A DNA stretch of 16,518 bases from Clostridia bacterium (GCA_017620455.1 JAFZQK010000046.1:1-16518); one strand, 5' to 3'. Counted from the first letter of the stretch, positions 5,923-13,687 are shown. Translations and numbers: made by a program. The notes: a model not told the origin generated them from the letters alone.

Positions 5923-6479
5923 GAAAGGCGCTCCGCGATCTTGCAGCTGACGATCCCCACGAGGGTGGACAGGGCGGTGGCGATAAGGGCGGGCAGCGCG
6001 ATGCCCCCGGGGTCCGCGGAGCCCGCCGCCGCGCGCAGGGCGATCACCGTGGCGGGCAATAACTGCACCGAGGAGGAATTGATCACCAGGAACATGCACA
6101 GGGCGTTGCCCGCGGCGTCCCCCGCGGCCATCCGGCGGGCGGCCTCCATGCCGAAGGGGGTGGCGGCGTTGCCCAGGCCCAGCGCGTTGGCCGCCAGATT
6201 CACGGCGACGGGCTCCAGCGCGTCCTCCGTTAGCCCGGCCCCCAGCAGCCGCCTCAGCGGCCTCCGTGCTCCCCGCGCAAGTATCGTCACCGCGCCCGCC
6301 CGGCGGAGCACGCCGATCCATCCGCAGAAGAATGCGAAGCCCCCCGCCATCGTCAGCGCCGCCGTCACGCCCTCCTGGGCCCCGGACAGCATGGCGTTCA
6401 CCACGCTGTCCAGCCGTCCCCGCGCGGCCCCGGCCGCCAGCGCCGCCGCCGTCAGCAGAGCGAAAATCCCTTGCAGCAC
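5919..6479 (-). CDS. spmA: spore maturation protein A
   Basis: Encodes 186 residues from the GTG at 6479 (196 in B. subtilis). GGAAAGGGG lies about 11 bp upstream, rather far, so an upstream ATT or similar start cannot be excluded. An ATG at 6644 is unlikely because it reaches into the divergent abrB gene. The signature NLAANALGLGNAATPFG (about residues 94-110) and the later CMFLVINSSSVQLLPATVIAL are diagnostic for SpmA. It is a multi-pass membrane protein of the Gate family that works with SpmB in spore-core dehydration. The gene is divergent from abrB across 155 bp. I looked for a sporulation sigma-E promoter upstream and found only a weak partial match, so its promoter is not assigned. Confidence 0.94.
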   Translation of the reverse strand: MLQGIFALLTAAALAAGAARGRLDSVVNAMLSGAQEGVTAALTMAGGFAFFCGWIGVLRRAGAVTILARGARRPLRRLLGAGLTEDALEPVAVNLAANALGLGNAATPFGMEAARRMAAGDAAGNALCMFLVINSSSVQLLPATVIALRAAAGSADPGGIALPALIATALSTLVGIVSCKIAERLS

Positions 6480-6556
6480 CCCGGTTTCAGCCCCTTTCCG
6501 GATGACAATAATTGCGCTTTTTTGGCCGGAAATCGTGAAAATATGAGAAGTTTTTC

Positions 6557-6585
6557 TTGACATATGCGGAAATAATGGATAAAAT
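6557..6585 (+). promoter_or_regulatory. vegetative promoter for abrB
   Basis: Perfect TTGACA (6557-6562), a 17-bp spacer and TAAAAT (6580-6585). The leader to the ATG at 6635 is about 40 nt and very A-rich. This is one of the strongest promoters in the window. Confidence 0.85.
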
Positions 6586-6634
6586 ATATAAAACAAAAGG
6601 AAAAAACACTTCCAGCACGGGAGGGGGAGAGCGG

Positions 6635-6880
6635 ATGAAATCAACAGGCGTTGTGCGGAAACTGGACGATCTGGGCCGTATCGTCGTGCCCATTGAACTG
6701 CGCAGGACGATGGATATTGGCCTGAGGGACACGCTGGAGATCTTTGTGGAGGATGACAAGATCATCCTGAAAAAATATCATCCCGCCTGCATTTTCTGCA
6801 ATGACGCCAGGGATGTGATCCGCTACAAGGACAAGCTGATTTGCAGAAACTGCCTGGAGCAGCTGAAAAAGCAAGCGTGA
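6635..6880 (+). CDS. abrB: AbrB-family transition-state regulator
   Basis: Encodes 81 residues. The ATG at 6635 is preceded by GGAGGGGG about 7 bp upstream; upstream in-frame codons fall within the promoter. Residues 1-50 are a textbook SpoVT/AbrB swapped-hairpin DNA-binding domain (MKSTGVVRKLDDLGRIVVPI, then ELRRTMDIGLRDTLEIFVEDD). The C-terminal 30 residues differ from B. subtilis AbrB and hold CIFC and CRNC pairs that probably bind zinc, a form common in clostridial relatives. AbrB proteins repress post-exponential and sporulation genes during growth. Its place next to spmAB fits that theme, but its targets cannot be read from sequence. It is monocistronic: its own promoter at 6557 and a terminator at 6902. 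Confidence 0.94.
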   Translation: MKSTGVVRKLDDLGRIVVPIELRRTMDIGLRDTLEIFVEDDKIILKKYHPACIFCNDARDVIRYKDKLICRNCLEQLKKQA

Positions 6881-6901
6881 GGGGTCAGACGCTTCGGAGG
6901 G

Positions 6902-6930
6902 AAAGCCGCCAGTGAAACGGCGGCTTTTTT
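6902..6930 (+). terminator. terminator after abrB
   Basis: AAAGCCGCC (6902-6910) pairs with GGCGGCTTT (6919-6927) around an 8-nt loop, and the T-run continues to 6930. It lies 21 bp past the abrB stop. Confidence 0.88.
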
Positions 6931-6962
6931 GCGCGCAGTACAGGGATATGCGGGAAAGGACC

Positions 6963-7007
6963 AAAAAATGAAAGCCGGGGGCGGACCATGGGTCTGTCCC
7001 CGGCTTT
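6963..7007 (-). terminator. terminator after the 966-residue wall protein gene
   Basis: On the minus strand AAAGCCGGGG (from 7007) pairs with CCCCGGCTTT (to 6971). A second inner pairing is GACC/GGTC. CATTTTTTGG follows. It lies 13 bp past the stop at 7021 and converges with the abrB terminator. Confidence 0.85.
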
Positions 7008-7020
7008 GCGGCGTAATCCG

Positions 7021-9921
7021 CTATTTGATTTTCGCTTTGGTCAGCTCCCAGCCCCAGTTGATCTCGTTCTGGTGGCTGACGGCATAGGGGCCGGTGGCCT
7101 CCGCTTCGGTCATGACCCGGGGGAAGTGGAGGCAGACATGGCCGTCCAGGTTGTTGCCCGGGGTATGGTCCACCTCGTGGCCGTGGCTGTGGATGGAGCC
7201 GATGTACACCCGCCCGTCGGCGAAGATCACCCAGATGTACTTGGGCGTCCAGCTGTTCACCCCGCAGATCCGGTTGAGGACCTCGGTATCCTGGGCGGTG
7301 GGGGTCTCGCTGTCGGCGTGCTTGCCGAAGGAGAACATGTGCAGATTGAAATGCAGCCCGGAATCGGGATCGTAGATCACCACGTCGGGCATCACCTTGG
7401 CCCGGTCCCGGATCTCGGAATACCAGTTGGCGTAGCGCACCTCCGCCGGATCGGGCACCCGGTAAACGGCGACGGGCGCGGGGGTGGGGGTAGGCGCGGC
7501 GCTGCTGCCGGCGGGGATGGCGGAGGAGGAATTCAGTTTCTCCAGCGTCTTTGCGCCGGCCACGCCGTCGGCGGACAGGCCGTTCTTTTTCTGGAAGGCC
7601 TTCACCGCCCGGTAGGTGGCCGCGCCGAAAATGCCGTCCGAATTGCCGGTGAGATACCCCAGGCCGGTCAGCTTCTGCTGCAGGGCTGTGACGGCGGCGC
7701 CCCGGTCGCCGGATTTGAGCAGCGTGGCGGCGGGGGCTTTCGTGGGCGCGGGGGTGGAGGTCGCTTTCGCGGCGGGCGCTTTTGCGGCGGAGAGCTTGTT
7801 CAGGGTCAGCGGCCCGGCCTCCCCGTCGGGGGTAAGGCCGTTGGCCCGCTGGAAAGCCTTGACGGCGCTGGCGGTGCCGGCGCCGTAGATGCCGTCCGCC
7901 GCGCCGGTATAGTAGCCCAGGGCCTTGAGCCTGTTCTGCAGCTGCACGACGGTGTCGCCCCGGCTGCCGGTTTTCAGGGTTTCCGTAACCTGGAGAACGG
8001 CGGTGGTGGCGGTAGGCGCCGGGGTGGCCGTGGCCAGGACGGAGGCGGGCAGGGCCGCGGTGGTGGCGGGCAGGGCGCTGTCGGAATACAGCTGCCGCTG
8101 GGTGATCAGCCCGGCCACGCCGTCGATGGTGAGGCCGTTTTTCTGCTGAAAGGCGCGCACCGCCTGGATATCGTCGGCGTCGTAAACGCCGTCGGCGGTG
8201 CAGGTATAATAGCCCAGGGCCATCAGGCGAAGCTGCAGCTGCCGCACGGCTTCGCCCCGGGCGCCGCTGCGGATCACGGTGACGTTCTGGGCGGTGAGGG
8301 GCGTCGACGCGGGCTGAATGACCGTGACGGGCGCGGCGGTAGGCGCGGCGGCAGGCGCTGCCGCGGGGGCCGGCGTGGAGGCCAGCACCGACAGCAGCAG
8401 CCGCGTTTTCGCCCCGGCGTTGCCGTCCACATACAGGCCGTGATCCTTCTGGAACTTTTTCACCGCGCTGACGGTGGCGCTGTCATAGACCCGGCCGGGC
8501 GTGCCGGTAAAATAGCCCAGGGAGGCCAGCTGCTGCTGCAGCAGCGTCACCTGGTCGCCCTTGTCGCCGGAGCGCATGTCGACGTCCTCGTAGCCGGGCA
8601 GGAGCTTGATCTCCGTGCGGGAGCCCTTGCTGTTTTTGGGACGGCCCTCGAACACCAGCTTCTGCAATTCGGGGCTGACCATGCCATCCTGCTTGATATC
8701 GTTCTTCTTCTGGAAAGCTTTCACCGCCGAGAGGGTTTTGGCGCCGTAATCGCCGTCTGCCTCGCCGGTATAGAAGCCCAGCTCCGCCAGCGCTTCCTGC
8801 AGGAGCGCCACGGTCTTCCCCGTGGAGCCGGACTGCAGATAGGGGTAATGCTGGCGCGCCTCGGCGTCCTCCTTGAGCTCCTTGCCGGGCAGGTACTGGG
8901 AGGGGATCAGGGCGTAATCCCATACGATATAGCCCGTCCTGCCGTTATAGGTGATCTTCGCATAGTCCCCGCTGATGGACAGCACGCTGATTTCCGCGCC
9001 TTTGGGCACGGTGAGGATCCGGGCGGAGGAAACGGAGGCCTGCTTGCGCAGGTTCACGGAGGAAAGGGTATAGGTGGTGAAGGGATAGGTGGCCTTGCCT
9101 GCCTTGGCCGGGGTGGGGGTGGGCAGGGGCGTGGGCGTCGGCGCACCGGCTGCGGAAGCGCCGGCGGACAGGGCGGCGGCGGAATACAGCGCCGTCTGGG
9201 TCAGGGCGTCCGCCTTCCCGGTCTGGGACAGGCCGTGCTTTTTCTGGAACGCCTTCACCGCGGCGGCGGTGCCGCTGCCGTACGCGCCGTCGATCTTGCC
9301 CGAATAATAGCCCAGCTCCTTCAGGCGCGTTTGCAGCTGCCGGACCGAAGCGCCCTTGCTGCCGGTCTGCAGCGCGGTATAGCCGGCGTCGGCCGCGGTG
9401 GAAACGCCCAGGCTGTTTTTGGCTTCGCCGCCGTAAAGCAGGGCCTGGGTGGCGGCGTCCGCGGCGCCGGTCTGGGGCAGGCCGTTCATTTTCTGGAAGG
9501 CGGAGACGGCCTTTTCGGTGCCGTTGCCGTATTTCCCGTCTACGGCGGAGGAATAATAGCCCAGCTCCTTCAGGGCGTTTTGCAGCTTTTTGACCTCATT
9601 GCCCTGGCTGCTTTTCACCAGCACCTGGGCAGCGGCAGCGGTCCCGCCGTCGGTAAGGCCCAGCGCCTGCCTGGACGCCCAGCCGGTGACGCCTTCGTAC
9701 ACCACCTGGCAGTATTCGCCCATTTCGCTGATCACCGCCACCATGTCCCCCGCGGGCACCGTCGCCAGGGCTTCGCCCTGTTCGGAGGGCGTGCTCCGCA
9801 GCGTCAGGGGGGCGGACAAAGCAACGGTCTTCTTTTCCGCCGCGGCGCTTCCGCTCCATAAGGCCAGAACGCACAGGAGCGCCAGGAAAAGGGCGGTCAG
9901 GCGGGTGAGTCGGGCATGCAT
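7021..9921 (-). CDS. secreted modular peptidoglycan-binding protein, 2 SH3b + 7 PG_binding_1 repeats + His/Cys C-terminal domain
   Basis: Encodes 966 residues. The ATG at 9921 follows GGAGG by 8 bp; an in-frame ATG at 9975 lies beyond that site. Domains: signal peptide 1-28 (cleavage after SGSAAA), bacterial SH3 (32-87), PG_binding_1 repeats at about 97-163 and 183-247, a TP-rich linker (260-274), second SH3 (283-338), then five more repeats at about 360-425, 448-514, 548-614, 648-712 and 733-798 separated by Ala/Pro/Thr linkers. Each repeat has the LQxxLxxLGYY, DGxYGxxTxxAVKAFQ and GLxxDG pattern. The C-terminal 148 residues form a separate domain with WVIFADGRVYIGSIHSHGHE and DGHVCLHFPR (H911, H913, H915, H928, C930, H932). 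I have seen this type at the end of clostridial peptidoglycan-binding proteins, but I know no assigned activity. Cys and His suggest an enzyme acting on the wall, as in L,D-transpeptidases, though the YkuD signature is absent. Likely exported and wall-bound. Confidence 0.93.
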   Translation of the reverse strand: MHARLTRLTALFLALLCVLALWSGSAAAEKKTVALSAPLTLRSTPSEQGEALATVPAGDMVAVISEMGEYCQVVYEGVTGWASRQALGLTDGGTAAAAQVLVKSSQGNEVKKLQNALKELGYYSSAVDGKYGNGTEKAVSAFQKMNGLPQTGAADAATQALLYGGEAKNSLGVSTAADAGYTALQTGSKGASVRQLQTRLKELGYYSGKIDGAYGSGTAAAVKAFQKKHGLSQTGKADALTQTALYSAAALSAGASAAGAPTPTPLPTPTPAKAGKATYPFTTYTLSSVNLRKQASVSSARILTVPKGAEISVLSISGDYAKITYNGRTGYIVWDYALIPSQYLPGKELKEDAEARQHYPYLQSGSTGKTVALLQEALAELGFYTGEADGDYGAKTLSAVKAFQKKNDIKQDGMVSPELQKLVFEGRPKNSKGSRTEIKLLPGYEDVDMRSGDKGDQVTLLQQQLASLGYFTGTPGRVYDSATVSAVKKFQKDHGLYVDGNAGAKTRLLLSVLASTPAPAAAPAAAPTAAPVTVIQPASTPLTAQNVTVIRSGARGEAVRQLQLRLMALGYYTCTADGVYDADDIQAVRAFQQKNGLTIDGVAGLITQRQLYSDSALPATTAALPASVLATATPAPTATTAVLQVTETLKTGSRGDTVVQLQNRLKALGYYTGAADGIYGAGTASAVKAFQRANGLTPDGEAGPLTLNKLSAAKAPAAKATSTPAPTKAPAATLLKSGDRGAAVTALQQKLTGLGYLTGNSDGIFGAATYRAVKAFQKKNGLSADGVAGAKTLEKLNSSSAIPAGSSAAPTPTPAPVAVYRVPDPAEVRYANWYSEIRDRAKVMPDVVIYDPDSGLHFNLHMFSFGKHADSETPTAQDTEVLNRICGVNSWTPKYIWVIFADGRVYIGSIHSHGHEVDHTPGNNLDGHVCLHFPRVMTEAEATGPYAVSHQNEINWGWELTKAKIK

Positions 9922-9988
9922 GGCTGTATCCTCCATTCTATCGTCGGCCGGCTGCGGCCAAACGCTTGCGTGCATAGGGTTTCACTCT

Positions 9989-10017
9989 ATTTTATTTCAT
10001 TTATTTAACAATGTCAA
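9989..10017 (-). promoter_or_regulatory. vegetative promoter for the 966-residue wall protein
   Basis: On the minus strand, perfect TTGACA (10012-10017), a 17-bp AT-rich spacer and TAAAAT (9989-9994). It lies 67 bp from the start codon. Its strength suggests expression in growing cells rather than only in spores. Confidence 0.87.
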
Positions 10018-10131
10018 GGCGAATAATTCATATTATCGTAACAATCGCCGCTTTTTCCCGAAAGAAAAGAGGAAAAACAGGTTCTTCCCGGGCGCCCCTT
10101 ATGGCTTTCTCGGGAGGGGGTATGGGGGAAT

Positions 10132-10155
10132 CCGCTCTTTGGCTGCAAAGAGCGG
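10132..10155. other. perfect hairpin in the divergent intergenic region
   Basis: CCGCTCTTT (10132-10140) pairs perfectly with AAAGAGCGG (10147-10155) around a 6-nt loop. No T-run follows on either strand, so it is not an intrinsic terminator. It lies just upstream of the candidate sleB promoter and could be a protein-binding site. The rest of the 309-bp gap at 9922-10230 holds the two promoters and no gene. Confidence 0.6.
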
Positions 10156-10172
10156 GTTTCCATACAGACTTT

Positions 10173-10202
10173 TGCATTGAGCCGGAAAAACGACGCATAA
10201 TA
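10173..10202 (+). promoter_or_regulatory. possible sigma-G-type forespore promoter for sleB-ypeB
   Basis: TGCATT (10173-10178), a 17-bp spacer and CATAATA (10196-10202) resemble the sigma-G consensus TGAATA...CATACTA at normal spacing. No good TTGACA/TATAAT pair is seen before sleB. In B. subtilis the sleB-ypeB operon is sigma-G dependent, which supports the reading. The -35 match is partial. Confidence 0.4.
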
Positions 10203-10230
10203 AGCGCGAGACGGAAAGGAGGGCGGACGG

Positions 10231-10896
10231 ATGAAAAGATGGGGGGCGAAAAGGCTGCTGGCGGTGGCCGCGGCGGCGCTGCTGCTGGCGCAGTCCGGGG
10301 CAACCGCCCTGGGGGCGGTGGCCTGGGGCGACCGGGGGGAGGACGTGCGGCTGATCCAGGAAAAGCTGCGGCAGTATGGCTACATGACCGCCCCGGCGGA
10401 CGGGATCTTCGGGGCGGACACCTATGCGGCGGTATTGTATTTCCAGCGGAAAAACGGCCTGAAGGCGGACGGCGTGGTGGGGTCCGCCACGGCGGCGGCC
10501 CTGGGGGTGCGCCTGACGAACGCATCTCCCGCCCTTTCCCAGGCGGAGAGCGAGGTATACATGCTGGCCCGGCTGGTGCACGGCGAGGCCCGGGGAGAGC
10601 CCTACGTGGGCAAGGTGGCGGTGGCGGCGGTAGTGCTCAACCGGGTGCGCTCCGCCGCGTTCCCCAACACCGTCAGCGGGGTCATTTACCAGGCCGGGGC
10701 CTTCGACTGCGTGAAGGACGGGCAGATCTACCTGACCCCGGACAGCGATTCCCTCCGGGCGGCCCGGGACGCCATGAACGGCTGGGACCCCACCGGCGGC
10801 TGCGTGTACTATTACAATCCGTCCACCGCCACCAGCGCCTGGATCTGGAGCCGGGAGGTGCGATTGGTGATCGGGCAGCACCGCTTCGCGGTATGA
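10231..10896 (+). CDS. sleB: spore cortex-lytic enzyme SleB
   Basis: Encodes 221 residues. The ATG at 10231 follows AAAGGAGGG (10215-10223) by 7 bp. Signal peptide 1-28 (TALG/AVAWG), a PG_binding_1 domain (about 32-93; GDRGEDVRLIQEKLRQYGY, DGIFGADTYAAV), then a Hydrolase_2/SleB catalytic domain (about 105-221). The catalytic glutamate is most likely Glu119 in LVHGEARGEPYVGKVAVAAV, and the domain ends in the family wording WIWSREVRLVIGQHRF. SleB is a lytic transglycosylase that needs the muramic-delta-lactam of spore cortex. It is made in the forespore, stored inactive and used during germination. ypeB follows 16 bp downstream, as in Bacillus, where YpeB holds SleB in place and inactive. An unusual cysteine occurs in AGAFDCVKDGQIYL. 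Confidence 0.96.
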   Translation: MKRWGAKRLLAVAAAALLLAQSGATALGAVAWGDRGEDVRLIQEKLRQYGYMTAPADGIFGADTYAAVLYFQRKNGLKADGVVGSATAAALGVRLTNASPALSQAESEVYMLARLVHGEARGEPYVGKVAVAAVVLNRVRSAAFPNTVSGVIYQAGAFDCVKDGQIYLTPDSDSLRAARDAMNGWDPTGGCVYYYNPSTATSAWIWSREVRLVIGQHRFAV

Positions 10897-10912
10897 TGGA
10901 GGAGGATGGCCG

Positions 10913-12205
10913 ATGAAGAAGAAAGGGGCGGCGATCGCGCTGGGGGCCGTGCTGCTGCTGGCGGCGGCGGGGGCGGCCGTCCGCGGGGCGCGGCAGAGCG
11001 GGGCGCTGACGGCAAGGCTTCGGGAGATCTACGACGGGGCTGTGCTCTCCGCCCTGCGGCAGACGGAGGATGTGGGGCTGATGCTGAACAAGGCCCTCCT
11101 CTCCGGGGATCCGGCGGCCCTGCGGCGGTATCTGGGCCGGGCGGGGGCCGGGGCGGCCCAGGTGCAGCGCAGCATCAGCTTGCTGCCGCTGGACCACGCC
11201 GCCACCCGGGGCGCGGTGAAATTTGCCAATCAGGTGACGGACTACACCAACGTGCTGCTGGGAGCCAATGAAATGACGGAGGCGGACGCGGAGCAGCTGA
11301 CGCGCCTGGCCGCCGCCTGCGCGGACTGTACCCGGGCGCTGCAGGAAGCCCGGGCGGGCCTGTCCGACCGGGCGGTGAAGGGGGAGGAAGGCTTCTACGG
11401 CGTCCCGGAGGACGCGGAAGCCCCGGTCTACGACAGCGGGGTGGCTTACCCCACGCTGATCTACGACGGGCCCTTTTCCGATGCGGCGGATCCGGGCCCG
11501 GCCCGGGGGCTGGGGCAGAAAACCGTCACCCGGGAGGAGGCCCTCGCCCTGGCCCGGGATTTCCTGGGGGCGGACCGGGCGGCCCAGGCAGAGCCGGGGG
11601 CCGATATGGGCGGGGACATCCCCTGCTGGGGCGTCACGCTGCGGACAGACGGGCTGACGCTGCAGTCGGCGGTGACCAAAACCGGGGGGAAAATCCTGTG
11701 GATGGCCCCGGACAGCGCGGATTTCCCCCGGGAAAAGAGCCTGGAGCAGTGCCGGGACAGCGCCCTCGCCTTCCTTGCCCTCCGGGGCTTTGAGGATATG
11801 GAAAGCACCTACTTCCAGGTGTACCAGGGCCTGGCGGTGATCTCCTTCGCCGCCACCCAGGGGGAAGCGATCCTGTACCCGGATCAGATCAAGGTGCAGC
11901 TGCGTATGGACACCGCCCAGGTGGTGGGGGTCGAGGCCCGGAACTACTGGCAGAACCACCGGCCCCGGGGGGCGCTGGTGCCGTCGCTTACGGAAGCGGA
12001 GGCCCGGCAGCGGGTGAGCCCCCGGCTGGCGGCGGGGGAAGGGAGGCTGTGCCTGATCCCCACCGGCGGGGGCGAAAAGCTGTGCTGGGAATTCCGCGGC
12101 AGCTACGGCGGGCAGGATTATCTGAGCTACATCAACGCCCGGGACGGGAACCAGGAGGAGCTGCTGCAGGTGATCGAGAGCGATACGGGCATTGAAACCG
12201 TGTGA
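10913..12205 (+). CDS. ypeB: germination protein YpeB
   Basis: Encodes 430 residues. The ATG at 10913 follows GGAGGAGG by 6 bp, and sleB ends 16 bp upstream. An N-terminal hydrophobic segment (about 5-24) anchors or exports the protein. A helical N-terminal YpeB domain follows (to about 200, including AVKFANQVTDYTNVLL and YPTLIYDGPFSD). The C-terminal half has PepSY-like repeats, ending in GQDYLSYINARDGNQEELLQ. YpeB and SleB depend on each other for stability in the dormant spore; cleavage of YpeB during germination frees SleB. The PepSY modules are the inhibitory part in Bacillus. The length is close to the usual 450. The sleB-ypeB pair strongly implies that this organism makes cortex-containing endospores. 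Confidence 0.95.
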   Translation: MKKKGAAIALGAVLLLAAAGAAVRGARQSGALTARLREIYDGAVLSALRQTEDVGLMLNKALLSGDPAALRRYLGRAGAGAAQVQRSISLLPLDHAATRGAVKFANQVTDYTNVLLGANEMTEADAEQLTRLAAACADCTRALQEARAGLSDRAVKGEEGFYGVPEDAEAPVYDSGVAYPTLIYDGPFSDAADPGPARGLGQKTVTREEALALARDFLGADRAAQAEPGADMGGDIPCWGVTLRTDGLTLQSAVTKTGGKILWMAPDSADFPREKSLEQCRDSALAFLALRGFEDMESTYFQVYQGLAVISFAATQGEAILYPDQIKVQLRMDTAQVVGVEARNYWQNHRPRGALVPSLTEAEARQRVSPRLAAGEGRLCLIPTGGGEKLCWEFRGSYGGQDYLSYINARDGNQEELLQVIESDTGIETV

Positions 12206-12210
12206 TTTTC

Positions 12211-12239
12211 TTGACAGCCCGATACCGGCGTGCTACCAT
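12211..12239 (+). promoter_or_regulatory. vegetative promoter for the HAD-exonuclease III-Nudix operon
   Basis: Perfect TTGACA (12211-12216), a 17-bp spacer and TACCAT (12234-12239), starting 6 bp after the ypeB stop. An ATG at 12242 lies at or before the likely transcription start, which supports the later start at 12272. Confidence 0.68.
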
Positions 12240-12271
12240 GAATGCAAGGACAAGCGAAGGGAGGGACCGGC

Positions 12272-12910
12272 ATGGGGCGGACGCTGGCGCTGTTTGATTT
12301 CGACGGCACGCTGATCCCCGGGGACAGCATCGTTTCCTTCGTGCGCTTCGCCAGGAAAAAGGGCGTTCTTTCCCGGCGGGAATATGCCGGGATCCTCTGC
12401 TGCACGGTGAAATACCTGCTGGGCGGCATGACGGACGGGGAGATGAAGACCCGTTCCCTGCGCTTCCTGCGTTCGCTTCCCCGGGAGGACGGGAAGGCCC
12501 TGGCCGGGGATTTCGTCCGGAGCGTCCTGATGCCCTCCGTGTTCCGGGACGGGAAGGAAGCGCTGCAAAAGCACCGGGAGCGGGGGGATCTGACAGTGCT
12601 GGTCTCCGCCTCCACGGACAATTATATGCGTCTGGTATCGGAGGCCCTGGGCTTTGACGCGGTGCTGTGCACGGAATTGACGGAAGACTTTGCCGTGGAA
12701 AGCAACTGCAAGGGCCCGGAAAAGGCGCGCCGGGTGAAGGAATGGCTGGAAGAAAACGGGATCGAGGCGGACTGGGCCGCGTCCTTTGCCTACGGCGACA
12801 GCAAGAGCGACGAAAGCATGCTGCGCCTGTGCGGGCATCCGGTGCTGGTGAACCCCCGGAACGCCCTGAAAAAACGCATGCCGGAGGGAAACATCGTTTC
12901 CTGGCGGTGA
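12272..12910 (+). CDS. HAD-IB family phosphatase
   Basis: Encodes 212 residues from the ATG at 12272, which has AAGGGAGGG about 7 bp upstream. Motif I is FDFDGTLIPGDS (Asp9 nucleophile, Asp11), motif II is VSAS (about 111-114), the motif III lysine is in NCKGPEK (about 147) and motif IV is YGDSKSDESML (about 174-184). The helical C1 cap between motifs I and II and the overall length fit the HAD-IB group related to phosphoserine phosphatase (the TIGR01490 type). Members hydrolyse small phosphate esters, and some act on phospholipid or serine phosphates; the substrate is not predictable here. First gene of an operon with exonuclease III and a Nudix hydrolase. No signal peptide, so cytoplasmic. 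Confidence 0.94.
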   Translation: MGRTLALFDFDGTLIPGDSIVSFVRFARKKGVLSRREYAGILCCTVKYLLGGMTDGEMKTRSLRFLRSLPREDGKALAGDFVRSVLMPSVFRDGKEALQKHRERGDLTVLVSASTDNYMRLVSEALGFDAVLCTELTEDFAVESNCKGPEKARRVKEWLEENGIEADWAASFAYGDSKSDESMLRLCGHPVLVNPRNALKKRMPEGNIVSWR

Positions 12911-12931
12911 TACGGAAGCGAGGAAGCACGA

Positions 12932-13687
12932 ATGAAGCTGATTTCCTGGAATGTGAACGGGCTGCGGGCCGCCCTGGGCAAGGGATTCATGGACGCCTTT
13001 TCCGCCCTGGACGCGGATATTTTCTGCCTGCAGGAGACCAAGCTGCAGCAGGGGCAGGTCAGTTTGGACCTGCCGGGCTATCATCAATACTGGAATTACG
13101 CCGAAAAGAAGGGCTATTCCGGCACGGCGGCCTTCAGCAAAATGCCGGCGCTGTCCGTTTCCTATGGCCTGGGCATCGGGGAATTCGACCATGAGGGCCG
13201 GGTGATCACCCTGGAATATCCGGGCTTTTATTTCCTCACGGTGTATACCCCCAATTCCCAGGACGGCCTGGCCCGGCTGCCCTACCGGATGGCGTGGGAG
13301 GACGCGTTTTTACATTATATAAAATCGCTGGATGAGAAAAAGCCCGTGGTGGTCTGCGGCGATCTGAACGTGGCTCATCGGGAAATCGACATCAAAAACC
13401 CCAGATCCAACGAGCGCAGCGCGGGCTTCACCCGGGAGGAGCGGGACAAAATGACCGCCCTGCTGGACAGCGGCTTTACCGACACCTTCCGCTATTTCCA
13501 CCCGGACGCCGCCGGGGCGTACAGCTGGTGGAGCTACCGCTTCCACGCGAGGGAAAACAATGCCGGCTGGCGCATCGACTATTTTCTGGTGTCCGACCGG
13601 CTGCGGGAGAAGCTGACGGGCGCCTGCATCCACCCGGAGATTTTCGGCTCGGACCACTGCCCGGTGGAGCTGACGATGGAGGGATGA
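12932..13687 (+). CDS. xth: exodeoxyribonuclease III (AP endonuclease)
   Basis: Encodes 251 residues, normal for ExoA/Xth. The ATG at 12932 follows GAGGAAG by about 6 bp and lies 21 bp after the HAD gene. Class II AP endonuclease motifs are complete: SWNVNGLRA (Asn7), LQETK (Glu35, metal), YTPNSQ (Tyr105), GDLNVAH (Asp144, Asn146), WRIDYFLVS (Asp216) and GSDHCPV (Asp241, His242). It cuts DNA at abasic sites and removes 3' blocking groups and nucleotides in base-excision repair. The next gene, a Nudix hydrolase, overlaps or abuts its stop. Together they might clean damaged DNA and nucleotides, but this grouping is inference. This ORF has typical composition and no sign of transfer. Confidence 0.98.
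   Translation: MKLISWNVNGLRAALGKGFMDAFSALDADIFCLQETKLQQGQVSLDLPGYHQYWNYAEKKGYSGTAAFSKMPALSVSYGLGIGEFDHEGRVITLEYPGFYFLTVYTPNSQDGLARLPYRMAWEDAFLHYIKSLDEKKPVVVCGDLNVAHREIDIKNPRSNERSAGFTREERDKMTALLDSGFTDTFRYFHPDAAGAYSWWSYRFHARENNAGWRIDYFLVSDRLREKLTGACIHPEIFGSDHCPVELTMEG

Noticed and set aside
6500..6560. Possible sigma-E promoter upstream of spmA
   Set aside because: TCATATT fits a -35 on the minus strand, but nothing at proper spacing matches the -10 consensus.
6988..9861. Open frame of more than 950 codons on the plus strand opposite the wall protein gene
   Set aside because: It has no usual start site or domain, is Gly/Arg/His-rich, and mirrors the repeat structure of the true gene. GC-rich codon bias keeps the antisense frame open.
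10011..10916. Plus-strand frame overlapping sleB in another phase
   Set aside because: It lacks a start signal, is Gly/Arg-rich and conflicts with a clear SleB.
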